From assembly GCA_947484105.1 (NCBI GenBank), contig CANKON010000055.1, positions 1-8,312 on the forward strand: a DNA stretch of 8,312 bases, given 5' to 3'. The notes under the pieces were generated by a model. That model did not search any database, had not been told where the DNA came from, and saw nothing but the letters and a program-made list of their open reading frames with translations. A program made the translations under genes and the position numbers. Source of the DNA: Methylococcaceae bacterium. GTDB lineage: Bacteria; Pseudomonadota; Gammaproteobacteria; Methylococcales; Methylomonadaceae. Below, in pieces: positions 1 through 6,646 of this stretch. Positions within the stretch are counted from its first letter, which is position 1, and the number at the start of each line of letters is the position of its first letter.

Positions 1-475
1 ATTTTGCCGCATCGTCTGGGTAAATATGCCAAAACGATTTGTCGATACACGCATTGTCGTAATTTTCTTTTTCAGCGTGTGTGAACGGACACCAGAAATT
101 TTCAACCAATTTCACTAAGTACGAATGCCATTCAAATAAAGCCACGCTCACTGGGCAATACCAAGAACAATTCAAAATCCAAAACAACTTTGATTGCGAG
201 GTACTTAATGCAAATGAGCCGTCCATTTTGATTTGGTTCTTTAAATCGTAACGGTGACTTTCTTTCGCTGGTAAATAATCACGCAAGGTTTTAACGTCTT
301 TCGCGCCCATCCAAAGCAAATGCGTATAAGACCAATACGCGCTGAGAAAAATAAACGGTAATGTCAGAATAGGTAAATAAATCATTATCATACCGATGGC
401 GCGTTTCCAAACAGGAACGCTTTTATAATGTTTGCCGATGTGTACACGACTGCAGTCTTCGCAGGCTTTTTTCAT
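1..475 (-). CDS. Unrecognised membrane-associated protein, C-terminus cut by window edge
   Basis: An open frame of 158 codons starts at the ATG at 475 and runs without a stop off the left edge, so the C-terminus is missing. I do not recognise the family and assign no function. The N-terminus carries a CxxC pair (Cys5, Cys8, MKKACEDC) in a basic stretch. A strongly hydrophobic segment at about residues 26-50 should span the membrane. A second aromatic, partly hydrophobic stretch lies at about 99-128 (with Cys103, Cys107 and Cys129). The end is rich in Trp, His and acidic residues. The start is supported by a good ribosome binding site (AAGGAAAA) six bases upstream from its core. The gene begins 24 nt after the prmA stop on the same strand, so it is probably the distal gene of the aroQ-accB-accC-prmA operon. 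The Cys pairs could bind metal, but that is inference. Codon use looks like that of its neighbours. Confidence 0.8.
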   Translation of the reverse strand, partial: MKKACEDCSRVHIGKHYKSVPVWKRAIGMIMIYLPILTLPFIFLSAYWSYTHLLWMGAKDVKTLRDYLPAKESHRYDLKNQIKMDGSFALSTSQSKLFWILNCSWYCPVSVALFEWHSYLVKLVENFWCPFTHAEKENYDNACIDKSFWHIYPDDAAK

Positions 476-478
476 GAG

Positions 479-486
479 TTTTCCTT
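479..486 (-). promoter_or_regulatory. Ribosome binding site of the gene starting at 475
   Basis: On the minus strand the sequence AAGGAAAA lies just before the ATG at 475, with about six bases between the AGGA core and the start. It is the strongest Shine-Dalgarno match in the left block and fixes the start of the unrecognised protein. It lies within the 24-nt gap after prmA, so this gene has its own initiation signal rather than depending on coupling. Confidence 0.6.
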
Positions 487-499
487 TTTTTAAGTTTAA

Positions 500-1375
500 T
501 TATTTTTTGCGACCGTTTAAACGAATCCAATCTTCTTGTTGAACGCGCGGTGCGAAATCAATTTTTTCTGCGTAAGCGTCAATGACCGAGTTGGCTTGTT
601 CAGCCAAAATACCTGATAAAACTAAATCACCATTTTGAGCAACTAACGCACAAATGTTTTGCGATAAATCAATGAGCGGTTTTGCCAAAATGTTCGCCAA
701 AACAACCTCAGCTTCAAACGCTTTGAAATTTTCAGACAAATAAGCATGAATTTTGTCAGAAACGTTATTTTTCAACGCATTATCGCGCGTGGCGGTTAAG
801 GCTTGCGGGTCAATATCCACCGCGTGCGCTTCTTTTGCACCGAGTAAAATGGCTGCCACCGCTAAAATTCCTGAGCCACAACCGTAATCAATCACAGTTT
901 TACCTGTTAAATCGTTACTTGCTAACCATTCCAAACATAACGCGGTAGTTGGATGCGTGCCTGTTCCAAATGCTAAACCTGGGTCGAGCGTTAAACAAAC
1001 GGTGCCTTCTTCGCGTTGTTCTTGGTCAGTGGGACAAACCCACAAACGATTTGCAAATTTCATCGGATGATAAAATTCCATCCACGCGCGTTCCCACGCC
1101 TGATCTTCAATAAACTCGTATTGCCAGGTTTCGCCAATCGTTTTGAATTTTCGATTCATTTCTGCTTTGACAAATTCTGGATCAACATCTAATTCAAATA
1201 ACGCTTCGACTTGGGTGTTTGTCCAAATTTTGGTTTCGCCAATTTTAGGTTCATAAACAGGTTCGTCTTCTGCATCCAAATAGGTGACAGAAACGGCTTT
1301 TAAATGAGTGAAATGTTTTGCAACTTTCGGCGCAGATTTTTCAGTGGTAGTAACGGTGAGTTGATGCCAAGGCAT
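500..1375 (-). CDS. prmA: Ribosomal protein L11 methyltransferase PrmA
   Basis: PrmA is a cytoplasmic SAM-dependent enzyme that trimethylates amino groups of ribosomal protein L11. The protein is 291 residues, close to the 293 of E. coli PrmA. An N-terminal L11-recognition domain opens with MPWHQLTV. The linker holds the family motif DPGLAFGTGTHPTT (131-144). The Rossmann methyltransferase core follows, with SAM motif I DYGCGSGILAV (163-173), acidic DIDPQAL (187-193) and the substrate-side motif LANILAKPL (226-234). The frame stays open to a TTG at 1417, but the 14 extra residues match nothing in the family and that TTG sits inside a hairpin, so the ATG at 1375 is preferred. No clear Shine-Dalgarno precedes it, which suggests coupling or weak initiation. 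It lies 72 nt after accC in the same operon. Confidence 0.95.
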   Translation of the reverse strand: MPWHQLTVTTTEKSAPKVAKHFTHLKAVSVTYLDAEDEPVYEPKIGETKIWTNTQVEALFELDVDPEFVKAEMNRKFKTIGETWQYEFIEDQAWERAWMEFYHPMKFANRLWVCPTDQEQREEGTVCLTLDPGLAFGTGTHPTTALCLEWLASNDLTGKTVIDYGCGSGILAVAAILLGAKEAHAVDIDPQALTATRDNALKNNVSDKIHAYLSENFKAFEAEVVLANILAKPLIDLSQNICALVAQNGDLVLSGILAEQANSVIDAYAEKIDFAPRVQQEDWIRLNGRKK

Positions 1376-1408
1376 AATTGAAAATTGAGAAATGGAACGT
1401 GATTGAAT

Positions 1409-1434
1409 GGCGCACAAATCGGAATTTGTACGCC
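1409..1434 (-). promoter_or_regulatory. Intercistronic RNA hairpin between accC and prmA
   Basis: In the minus-strand transcript GGCGUACAAAU pairs with AUUUGUGCGCC around a UCCG loop, giving an uninterrupted 11-bp stem with one U-G wobble. On the plus strand the same position is a C-A mismatch, so the fold is better in the direction of operon transcription. UCCG belongs to the stable UNCG tetraloop class, although here it is closed by a U-A pair rather than the usual C-G. No U-run follows, so it is not a standard intrinsic terminator. It starts 13 nt after the accC stop and ends 33 nt before the prmA ATG. A role as a 3' stabiliser or processing site for the acc part of the mRNA, or as a brake on prmA, is inference. 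Confidence 0.55.
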
Positions 1435-1447
1435 GTTGAGAAAAGGC

Positions 1448-2791
1448 TTAATAAATGCCTAATTTTTTCTCTAAATAATGGATATTTTGCCCACCGGCTG
1501 CAAACGCACTGTCCGTCATAATGTCGTGTTGTAACGGAATATTCGTTTTAATGCCGTCGATAATAATTTCGTTCAACGCGGTATTCATTCGAGCAATCGC
1601 ACTCGCACGAGTTTCACCATGAGCAATCAACTTTCCAATCATTGAATCGTAATACGGTGGCACTTTGTAACCATTGTAAATGTGCGTTTCACAACGAATT
1701 CCAGGTCCACCAGGCATGTGAAATTGTGAAATGGTACCAGGACACGGCATAAAAGTTCTCGGATCTTCGGCATTCAAGCGACATTCAATCGCATGACCTT
1801 GAATTTTGACTTGGTCTTGCGTCATTGACAATTTTTCACCAGCGGCAATTCGCAACTGTTCTTTCACAATGTCAAAACCTGTGACCATTTCCGTCACAGG
1901 ATGTTCAACTTGCACACGCGTATTCATTTCAATGAAAAAGAATTCGCCTTTTTCGTATAAAAACTCAAACGTTCCCGCGCCACGATAACCAATATCCACA
2001 CAGGCTTTCGCGCAACGTTCGCCAATAAACTTACGTTGTTCCTCGGTGATTCCTGGTGCAGGCGCTTCTTCGACGACTTTTTGGTGACGACGTTGCATTG
2101 AACAATCACGCTCGCCTAAATGGATCGCGTTGCCATGATTATCTGCCATGACTTGAAATTCAATGTGACGCGGGTCTTCTAAAAATTTTTCCATATAAAC
2201 CGTTGCGTTACCAAATGCTGCGCCCGCTTCGGCTTTCGTCATAGCAATTGCATTCAGCAAAGCGGCTTCAGTGTGAACAGTTCGCATTCCACGACCGCCC
2301 CCACCACCTGCAGCTTTAATAATCACGGGATAACCAATTTCTTGCGCGAGTTTCAAATTCGTTTTTGCGTCATCAGAAAGTGGGTCATTATTGCCTGGAA
2401 CGCATGGAATTCCAGCTTTTAACATCGCATTTTTTGCTGAAATTTTGTCGCCCATCATCCGAATCGTTTCCGCTTTCGGTCCAATAAACACAAAACCACT
2501 TTGTTCTACTTTCTCAGCAAAATCCGCATTTTCAGACAAGAATCCATAACCTGGATGAATTGCTTGCGCGTCTGTCACTTCTGCCGCACTGATAATCGCA
2601 GGAATGTTTAAATAGCTGTCTGCTGAATTCGCAGGACCAATACAAACCGATTCATCTGCCAAACGAACGTGTTTTAAATCACGATCTGCTTCTGAATGGA
2701 CGGCAACAACTTTAACGCCTAATTCTCGGCACGCACGTAGCACGCGCAATGCGATTTCGCCCCGATTTGCGATAACAATTTTATCGAACAT
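1448..2791 (-). CDS. accC: Acetyl-CoA carboxylase, biotin carboxylase subunit AccC
   Basis: AccC uses ATP and bicarbonate to carboxylate the biotin on AccB, the first half-reaction of acetyl-CoA carboxylase, which makes malonyl-CoA for fatty acid synthesis in the cytoplasm. The protein is 447 residues (E. coli 449) and collinear with it. It has the N-terminal biotin carboxylase domain ([16 protein letters not shown], 1-16), the ATP-grasp domain with the glycine-rich loop [12 protein letters not shown] (159-170), and the C-terminal domain ending HYLEKKLG. All key E. coli residues are present at the same positions: Lys116, Lys159, His209, Glu211, Glu276, Glu288, Asn290, Arg292, Gln294, Glu296 and Arg338. 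The enzyme should be fully active. The start lies 11 nt after the accB stop, with a TAAGGTAGG ribosome binding site overlapping that stop, so the two subunits are probably translationally linked. Confidence 0.98.
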   Translation of the reverse strand: MFDKIVIANRGEIALRVLRACRELGVKVVAVHSEADRDLKHVRLADESVCIGPANSADSYLNIPAIISAAEVTDAQAIHPGYGFLSENADFAEKVEQSGFVFIGPKAETIRMMGDKISAKNAMLKAGIPCVPGNNDPLSDDAKTNLKLAQEIGYPVIIKAAGGGGGRGMRTVHTEAALLNAIAMTKAEAGAAFGNATVYMEKFLEDPRHIEFQVMADNHGNAIHLGERDCSMQRRHQKVVEEAPAPGITEEQRKFIGERCAKACVDIGYRGAGTFEFLYEKGEFFFIEMNTRVQVEHPVTEMVTGFDIVKEQLRIAAGEKLSMTQDQVKIQGHAIECRLNAEDPRTFMPCPGTISQFHMPGGPGIRCETHIYNGYKVPPYYDSMIGKLIAHGETRASAIARMNTALNEIIIDGIKTNIPLQHDIMTDSAFAAGGQNIHYLEKKLGIY

Positions 2792-2802
2792 ACACGCCTA
2801 CC

Positions 2803-3252
2803 TTATTCGATCACAAACAATGGTTGACCGTATTCGACGGGTTCGGCGTTATCAACAAAAATTTGCGTCACGATACCGCTTTTGTCGGCTTCAATTTGAT
2901 TCAAAATTTTCATCGCTTCGATAATACAAAGTGTGTCACCCGCTTGAACGCTCTGCCCTACTTCGACAAACACTTTGCTGCCAGGCGACGCTGAACGGTA
3001 GAACGTGCCTACCATTGGCGATTTCATAATGTGACCTTTGATTTCAGGTTTTGCTGCGACAGATGTCGCTTCACTTAGATTGACCACGGTTGTAGCAGGA
3101 AGAATTTGCTGCGGTGCATAATTCATAGGCGCAGCTGTTTGGGCGGCATAACGATTGATGCGAATGGAATCTTCGCCTTCTTTGATTTCGATTTCTGCAA
3201 TGCCTGAGTTTTCAACAATCTCAATCAATTTTTTAATTTTGCTAATGTCCAT
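2803..3252 (-). CDS. accB: Acetyl-CoA carboxylase, biotin carboxyl carrier protein AccB
   Basis: AccB carries the biotin that shuttles carboxyl groups from AccC to the AccAD carboxyltransferase. The protein is 149 residues, a usual length. An N-terminal segment (1-35, [16 protein letters not shown]) is followed by a linker of about 36 residues rich in Ala, Pro and Thr (36-71). The biotinyl domain (72-149) includes SPMVGTFYR and the protruding thumb region near 89-96 that is typical of bacterial BCCPs. The biotin-accepting lysine is Lys115 in [10 protein letters not shown]. Most relatives have EAMKMMNQIE, so Met after the lysine is replaced by Ile here, a mild oddity. The start has a moderate AAGAG ribosome binding site. 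It sits 27 nt after aroQ and directly before accC. Confidence 0.97.
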   Translation of the reverse strand: MDISKIKKLIEIVENSGIAEIEIKEGEDSIRINRYAAQTAAPMNYAPQQILPATTVVNLSEATSVAAKPEIKGHIMKSPMVGTFYRSASPGSKVFVEVGQSVQAGDTLCIIEAMKILNQIEADKSGIVTQIFVDNAEPVEYGQPLFVIE

Positions 3253-3279
3253 CTGATGATTCTCTTTTTATAATTATGG

Positions 3280-3723
3280 TTAATTTTTGGTTAATAGTCG
3301 GTGTGCCGCTTGCAGTGCTAATTCATAGCCTGTTGCGCCTAAACCGCAAATAACACCTTGTGCAATGTCTGAAAAATAGGAATGTTTTCGGAACGGTTCA
3401 CGAGCGTGAACGTTCGATAAATGGACTTCGATAAACGGAATTTTAGTTGCTAATAACGCATCTCGTAATGCAACGCTTGTATGCGTAAAAGCAGCGGGAT
3501 TGATGATGATAAAATCGACGCGATTCGCATAGGCGACGTGAATCAGTTCAACCAATTCGTGTTCAGCATTACTTTGATGAAAGGTCAGTGAATGTTGTAA
3601 AAACTGGGCTTCTTGTTCAAGCGTAAATTGAATATCAGAGAGGGTTTTATTGCCATAAAGACTCGGTTCGCGTATGCCCAACAGGTTTAAATTTGGACCA
3701 TTTAAAACAGTAATTATCGCCAT
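3280..3723 (-). CDS. aroQ: Type II 3-dehydroquinate dehydratase
   Basis: The enzyme converts 3-dehydroquinate to 3-dehydroshikimate in the shikimate pathway to aromatic amino acids and folate. It is a small cytoplasmic protein that normally forms dodecamers. At 147 residues it is full length. The N-terminal motif [14 protein letters not shown] (7-20) carries the lid Arg18, and the catalytic Tyr23 follows (SLYG). QSNAEHELV (50-58), [17 protein letters not shown] (74-90, with Asn75 and His81), EVHLSN (99-104, with Glu99 and His101) and Arg112 complete the active site. The start at 3723 has only a weak GAGA signal but begins exactly at the family N-terminus. It is the first gene of the aroQ-accB-accC-prmA operon, an order common in Gammaproteobacteria. 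Confidence 0.97.
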   Translation of the reverse strand: MAIITVLNGPNLNLLGIREPSLYGNKTLSDIQFTLEQEAQFLQHSLTFHQSNAEHELVELIHVAYANRVDFIIINPAAFTHTSVALRDALLATKIPFIEVHLSNVHAREPFRKHSYFSDIAQGVICGLGATGYELALQAAHRLLTKN

Positions 3724-3762
3724 TACATTCTCTATTTCGATAAGCGGTTGGAAAACGGGGCA

Positions 3763-3790
3763 ATTTTACCGTGTTGTAACATTTTGTCCA
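3763..3790 (-). promoter_or_regulatory. Probable sigma70 promoter of the aroQ-acc operon
   Basis: On the minus strand a -35 box TGGACA (5 of 6 to TTGACA) at 3785-3790 is followed, after a 16-nt spacer, by a -10 box TAAAAT (5 of 6 to TATAAT) at 3763-3768. Transcription would start near 3756, giving a leader of roughly 30 nt before the aroQ ATG at 3723. It is the best promoter match in the divergent aroQ-pepA gap. Found by inspection only, not confirmed by transcript mapping. Confidence 0.6.
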
Positions 3791-3836
3791 GTTTAAGCAC
3801 GAAATGCGTTTAAAATCGTCGCTTTTAGCGTCATTT

Positions 3837-3845
3837 TGTTAAAAT
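3837..3845 (+). promoter_or_regulatory. Probable extended -10 promoter of pepA-holC
   Basis: TGTTAAAAT on the plus strand fits an extended -10 element (TGn followed by TAAAAT, 5 of 6). No good -35 box is seen at the right distance, which extended -10 promoters can tolerate. A start near 3852 would leave a leader of about 40 nt, ending in a CTGGAAAAAC ribosome binding region just before the pepA ATG. The alternative TAAAAT at 3811-3816 also lacks a -35 box. Confidence 0.4.
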
Positions 3846-3892
3846 ATCCTCAGCCGACATAACATCGGACTCATTTTTAAAACTGGAAAAAC

Positions 3893-5371
3893 ATGAATTA
3901 TTCAATCGAAACAAACGCGCTCGAAACACTAAAATCCGACTTATTAGTTGTCGGCGTTTATTCAAATCAACAGCTTACCTTTGCAGCAAAAGCTATCGAT
4001 GTTGCCATGAATGGTTTATTAACCTCAATCATAAATCGTGGCGATATTGCAGGGAAATTGAATGATACGTTACTTTTAAACGTCATTCCAAATAGCCAAA
4101 TCGAACGCATTTTATTGGTCGGTTTAGGTGAGCAAAAACCATTAACAGCTAAAAATTACCGCAAAGCCTTAGCCGCTGCGATTAACGTCGTTAAAAAATT
4201 AAACGTAAATTCAATCGCAGTTAGCTTGGCAGATTGCGACGTTGAAAAAGCCGATTTGACATTGAAAACCCGTCAAATTGTAGAAGTTTTTGAAGACGCG
4301 CTTTACCAATTCACGGAATGTAAAACCCAACCCGCTGACGAAATAAAACTCAAAAATATCGTTATTTTAGCCACCGACTCAACCGCACAAACAGGTTTAG
4401 CACAAGGTTTAGCGATTTCTGGCGGCGTGCGGCTGGCGAAACATTTAGCCGATTTACCGCCAAACATTTGTACGCCGACATTTTTAGCACAACAAGCCTT
4501 GACGCTCGCAGGAACATTTGAAGCTATTGAAACGACGATTTTAGATGTTGCCGACATGGAAAAACTGGGAATGGGTTCATTATTGGGCGTAACACGCGGT
4601 AGTCGTGAACCTGCAAAATTGATTTCAATTGAATACAAAGGCGGCGAAGCGAATGCAAAACCCATCGTTTTTGTTGGTAAAGGTTTAACGTTTGACGCGG
4701 GCGGCATTTCTCTCAAACCAGGCGCAGGTATGGATGAGATGAAATACGATATGTGCGGTGGCGCGGCAGTTTTAGGTACTTTGCAAGCGGCGGCAGAATT
4801 GAATTTACCGCTTAATATCGTCGGTTTAATTCCTGCGACTGAAAATTTACCAGACGGACAAGCCTGCAAACCTGGTGACGTTTTGACCAGTATGTCGGGT
4901 AAAACGATTGAAGTGTTGAATACTGACGCAGAAGGACGTTTGATTTTGTGCGATACACTGACGTATGCAAAACGTTTTAATCCTGAAGTTGTGATTGATT
5001 TAGCGACTTTAACGGGCGCGGTTTTAGTGGCTTTAGGACGTGTTCCAAGCGGCTTACTTGGCAATGATGATGCGCTTTGTAACGATTTAATTTCAGCGAG
5101 TGAAACAGCGAATGACAGCGTTTGGCGATTGCCGCTTTGGGAAGAATATCAAGAACAATTGAAATCAAATTTTGCTGATTTAGCGAATATCGGTGGCAAA
5201 GATGCTGGCACCATTACAGCGGCATGTTTTTTAGCCAATTTCACTGAAGATTTTCGTTGGGCGCATTTGGATATTGCGGGAACAGCGTGGCGTACAGGCA
5301 GTGCGAAAGGTGCAACAGGTCGCCCCGTTCCATTATTAACGCAATACTTGTTGAATCGCGTCCATGCCTGA
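3893..5371 (+). CDS. pepA: Leucyl aminopeptidase PepA (M17 family)
   Basis: PepA is a cytoplasmic hexameric metallo-aminopeptidase that removes N-terminal residues from peptides. In E. coli it also binds DNA in cer/Xer recombination and in carAB regulation, but whether that holds here is unknown. The protein is 492 residues (E. coli 503). A variable N-terminal domain (about 1-160) precedes the catalytic M17 domain. The two-metal site is complete: Lys263, Asp268, Asp286, Asp345 and Glu347. The catalytic Lys275 and Arg349 are also present, in VGKGLTFDAGGISLKPG (261-277) and the signature NTDAEGRL (343-350). These residues are offset from the E. coli positions by a constant seven. The start has a modest GGAA ribosome binding site. 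Its 3' end overlaps holC by 8 nt, the usual gammaproteobacterial pepA-holC pairing. Confidence 0.97.
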   Translation: MNYSIETNALETLKSDLLVVGVYSNQQLTFAAKAIDVAMNGLLTSIINRGDIAGKLNDTLLLNVIPNSQIERILLVGLGEQKPLTAKNYRKALAAAINVVKKLNVNSIAVSLADCDVEKADLTLKTRQIVEVFEDALYQFTECKTQPADEIKLKNIVILATDSTAQTGLAQGLAISGGVRLAKHLADLPPNICTPTFLAQQALTLAGTFEAIETTILDVADMEKLGMGSLLGVTRGSREPAKLISIEYKGGEANAKPIVFVGKGLTFDAGGISLKPGAGMDEMKYDMCGGAAVLGTLQAAAELNLPLNIVGLIPATENLPDGQACKPGDVLTSMSGKTIEVLNTDAEGRLILCDTLTYAKRFNPEVVIDLATLTGAVLVALGRVPSGLLGNDDALCNDLISASETANDSVWRLPLWEEYQEQLKSNFADLANIGGKDAGTITAACFLANFTEDFRWAHLDIAGTAWRTGSAKGATGRPVPLLTQYLLNRVHA

Positions 5372-5816
5372 AGTCACGTTTTACGTTTTAAATAGCGAGT
5401 CACTTTATGACCGCTATTTATTTGCGTGCAAGTTAATCGAAAAAGTCTACAACAGCGGTAAATTTTGTTACGTTCTGCTCGATTCAATCGAGCAGTGTCA
5501 ACGCTTAGACGATATGTTGTGGACATTTCGAGCAGGCAGTTTTATTCCACATCAGATTTTTAATGGCGTGCCACCTAAAATCACCTCGCAAATTTTACTT
5601 GGCACACAAAATCCACCTGCTGATTGGCGAACTGTGATTTTTAATTTGTCATCGCAAATGCCTGAAATTTGGCAACAAGCCGAACGTATTTTAGAAATTT
5701 TGGATAATGGCGAAACCACTAAAATGGCGGGTCGTGAACGTTATCGAATCTATAAAAATACTGGAATTAAAATCGAAACAAATAAAAATGAAAACGGCGT
5801 GTGGGTAAAAATGTAA
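5364..5816 (+). CDS. holC: DNA polymerase III chi subunit HolC
   Basis: HolC (chi) is part of the clamp-loader complex. It binds HolD (psi) and the C-terminal tail of SSB, linking the replicase to single-stranded DNA. The protein is 150 residues, a normal length. Family features are the N-terminal strand VTFYVLNS (4-11), a helix with ACKLIEKVYNSGK (21-33), the central LWTFRAGSFIPHQ (52-64), and the NLSSQMPEIW region (about 93-102) of the nucleotide-fold-like core. The tail GRERYRIYKNTGIKIET also fits the family. The start codon lies inside the last codons of pepA (8-nt overlap), so translation is probably coupled. In many relatives valS follows, but here the next gene is convergent, 30 nt away, and that gap shows no clear terminator. 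Confidence 0.92.
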   Translation: MPEVTFYVLNSESLYDRYLFACKLIEKVYNSGKFCYVLLDSIEQCQRLDDMLWTFRAGSFIPHQIFNGVPPKITSQILLGTQNPPADWRTVIFNLSSQMPEIWQQAERILEILDNGETTKMAGRERYRIYKNTGIKIETNKNENGVWVKM

Positions 5817-5846
5817 GGTCGTTATTTCAATATCGTAAAATGGTGG

Positions 5847-6641
5847 TTATTGATTTGTGACTTTATCAATGAAATTGGGATTACTGGTAATTAACTCTTT
5901 TAAAAATTGTTTGAAAGGCAAACCATGCGTTTTTTCGAGTTGAATAGCGCGTTTTTTCAAGGCTTTTTGCGAATACATCGGTGTGTCTTCGTGGAAAAAC
6001 AGACCGATAACATTTACCATGCCGTGAATCGGTAAAAACAATAGTTTTGCATTGAATAAACTGCCCAGCCACGAAAATAATTGTTTGAACTGCTCGGTTG
6101 TATTCCACAAATCCACTACCAAAATACCGTCTTTTTTAAGCATCGCTTGACAAGCTGCAAAAAACTGTGGATTACATAGTGATTCCGCCATTCCCTTGGA
6201 ATCAAACGCATCTAGCATAATCACGCTATATAGTTCACGTTGCAAATTCAAACGATCTTTCACATACCGTGCACCATCATCAATAACAACATTCAAGCGG
6301 CTATCACGCGGTAATTCAAAATAATCATGAGCAATTTCAGCCACTGCCGCGCGATATTCAACCGCTTCAACACGGCAATCTGGAAAATGTTTCAATATAT
6401 ATTTTGCCAACGACCCGCCACCTAAACCCACTAACAAAATATCATCGTTACCAATATCACTGAACAATAAATAGCTCATCATAGCTTTGGCATAATCGAG
6501 GTGTAATTTATCGGGTTGTTTGAGCGACATTGCGCTCTGAAAAGGCTCAGAATTAAAATGCAGCGAGCGTAGACCATCTGTTTCTTTTACTTCGATGATG
6601 CCGTCTGTGTCTTCGATTTGATAAATAAGTTGAGTCGTCAT
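5847..6641 (-). CDS. Spermidine-synthase-like SAM-binding protein (downstream paralogue)
   Basis: A 264-residue protein with the fold of class I methyltransferases in the spermidine synthase (SpeE-like) group. The SAM-binding loop is LLVGLGGGSLAK (69-80). Glu95 in VEYR is placed for the ribose, DDG at 121-123 for the adenine side, and LDAFD (143-147) ends the strand where SpeE has its catalytic Asp. The usual TDPxGP-type motif after that Asp is replaced by DSKGMAES, and the N-terminal polyamine-side QLTExDExxYHE motif is replaced by FQSAMSLKQPDKLHLDY. Polyamine synthesis is therefore doubtful, and another aminopropyl or methyl transfer is possible. The start lies 5 nt after the stop of the upstream paralogue with no clear ribosome binding site, so coupled translation is likely. 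About half of the aligned residues match that paralogue by eye. Confidence 0.85.
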   Translation of the reverse strand: MTTQLIYQIEDTDGIIEVKETDGLRSLHFNSEPFQSAMSLKQPDKLHLDYAKAMMSYLLFSDIGNDDILLVGLGGGSLAKYILKHFPDCRVEAVEYRAAVAEIAHDYFELPRDSRLNVVIDDGARYVKDRLNLQRELYSVIMLDAFDSKGMAESLCNPQFFAACQAMLKKDGILVVDLWNTTEQFKQLFSWLGSLFNAKLLFLPIHGMVNVIGLFFHEDTPMYSQKALKKRAIQLEKTHGLPFKQFLKELITSNPNFIDKVTNQ

Positions 6642-6646
6642 AGTTT

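Noticed and set aside
1806..2109. Two short open frames overlapping accC (plus strand 1806-1988, minus strand 1924-2109)
   Set aside because: Both lie inside the fully conserved AccC sequence in other frames and have no ribosome binding site or recognisable protein features.
3853..3868. Short inverted repeat CCGA...TCGG in the pepA leader
   Set aside because: Only four pairs around an eight-base loop, with no U-run and no resemblance to a known leader element; easily expected by chance.
4303..5064. A 253-codon open frame on the minus strand inside pepA
   Set aside because: It lies wholly within the strongly supported pepA catalytic domain. Its translation is rich in Ser, Pro and Lys in a way expected from reading a coding strand backwards, and it shows no motif.
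5881..6108. A 75-codon minus-strand frame inside the downstream SpeE-like gene
   Set aside because: It is a shifted-frame shadow of a gene whose own frame carries clear motifs and matches its paralogue along its length, so no frameshift needs to be invoked.
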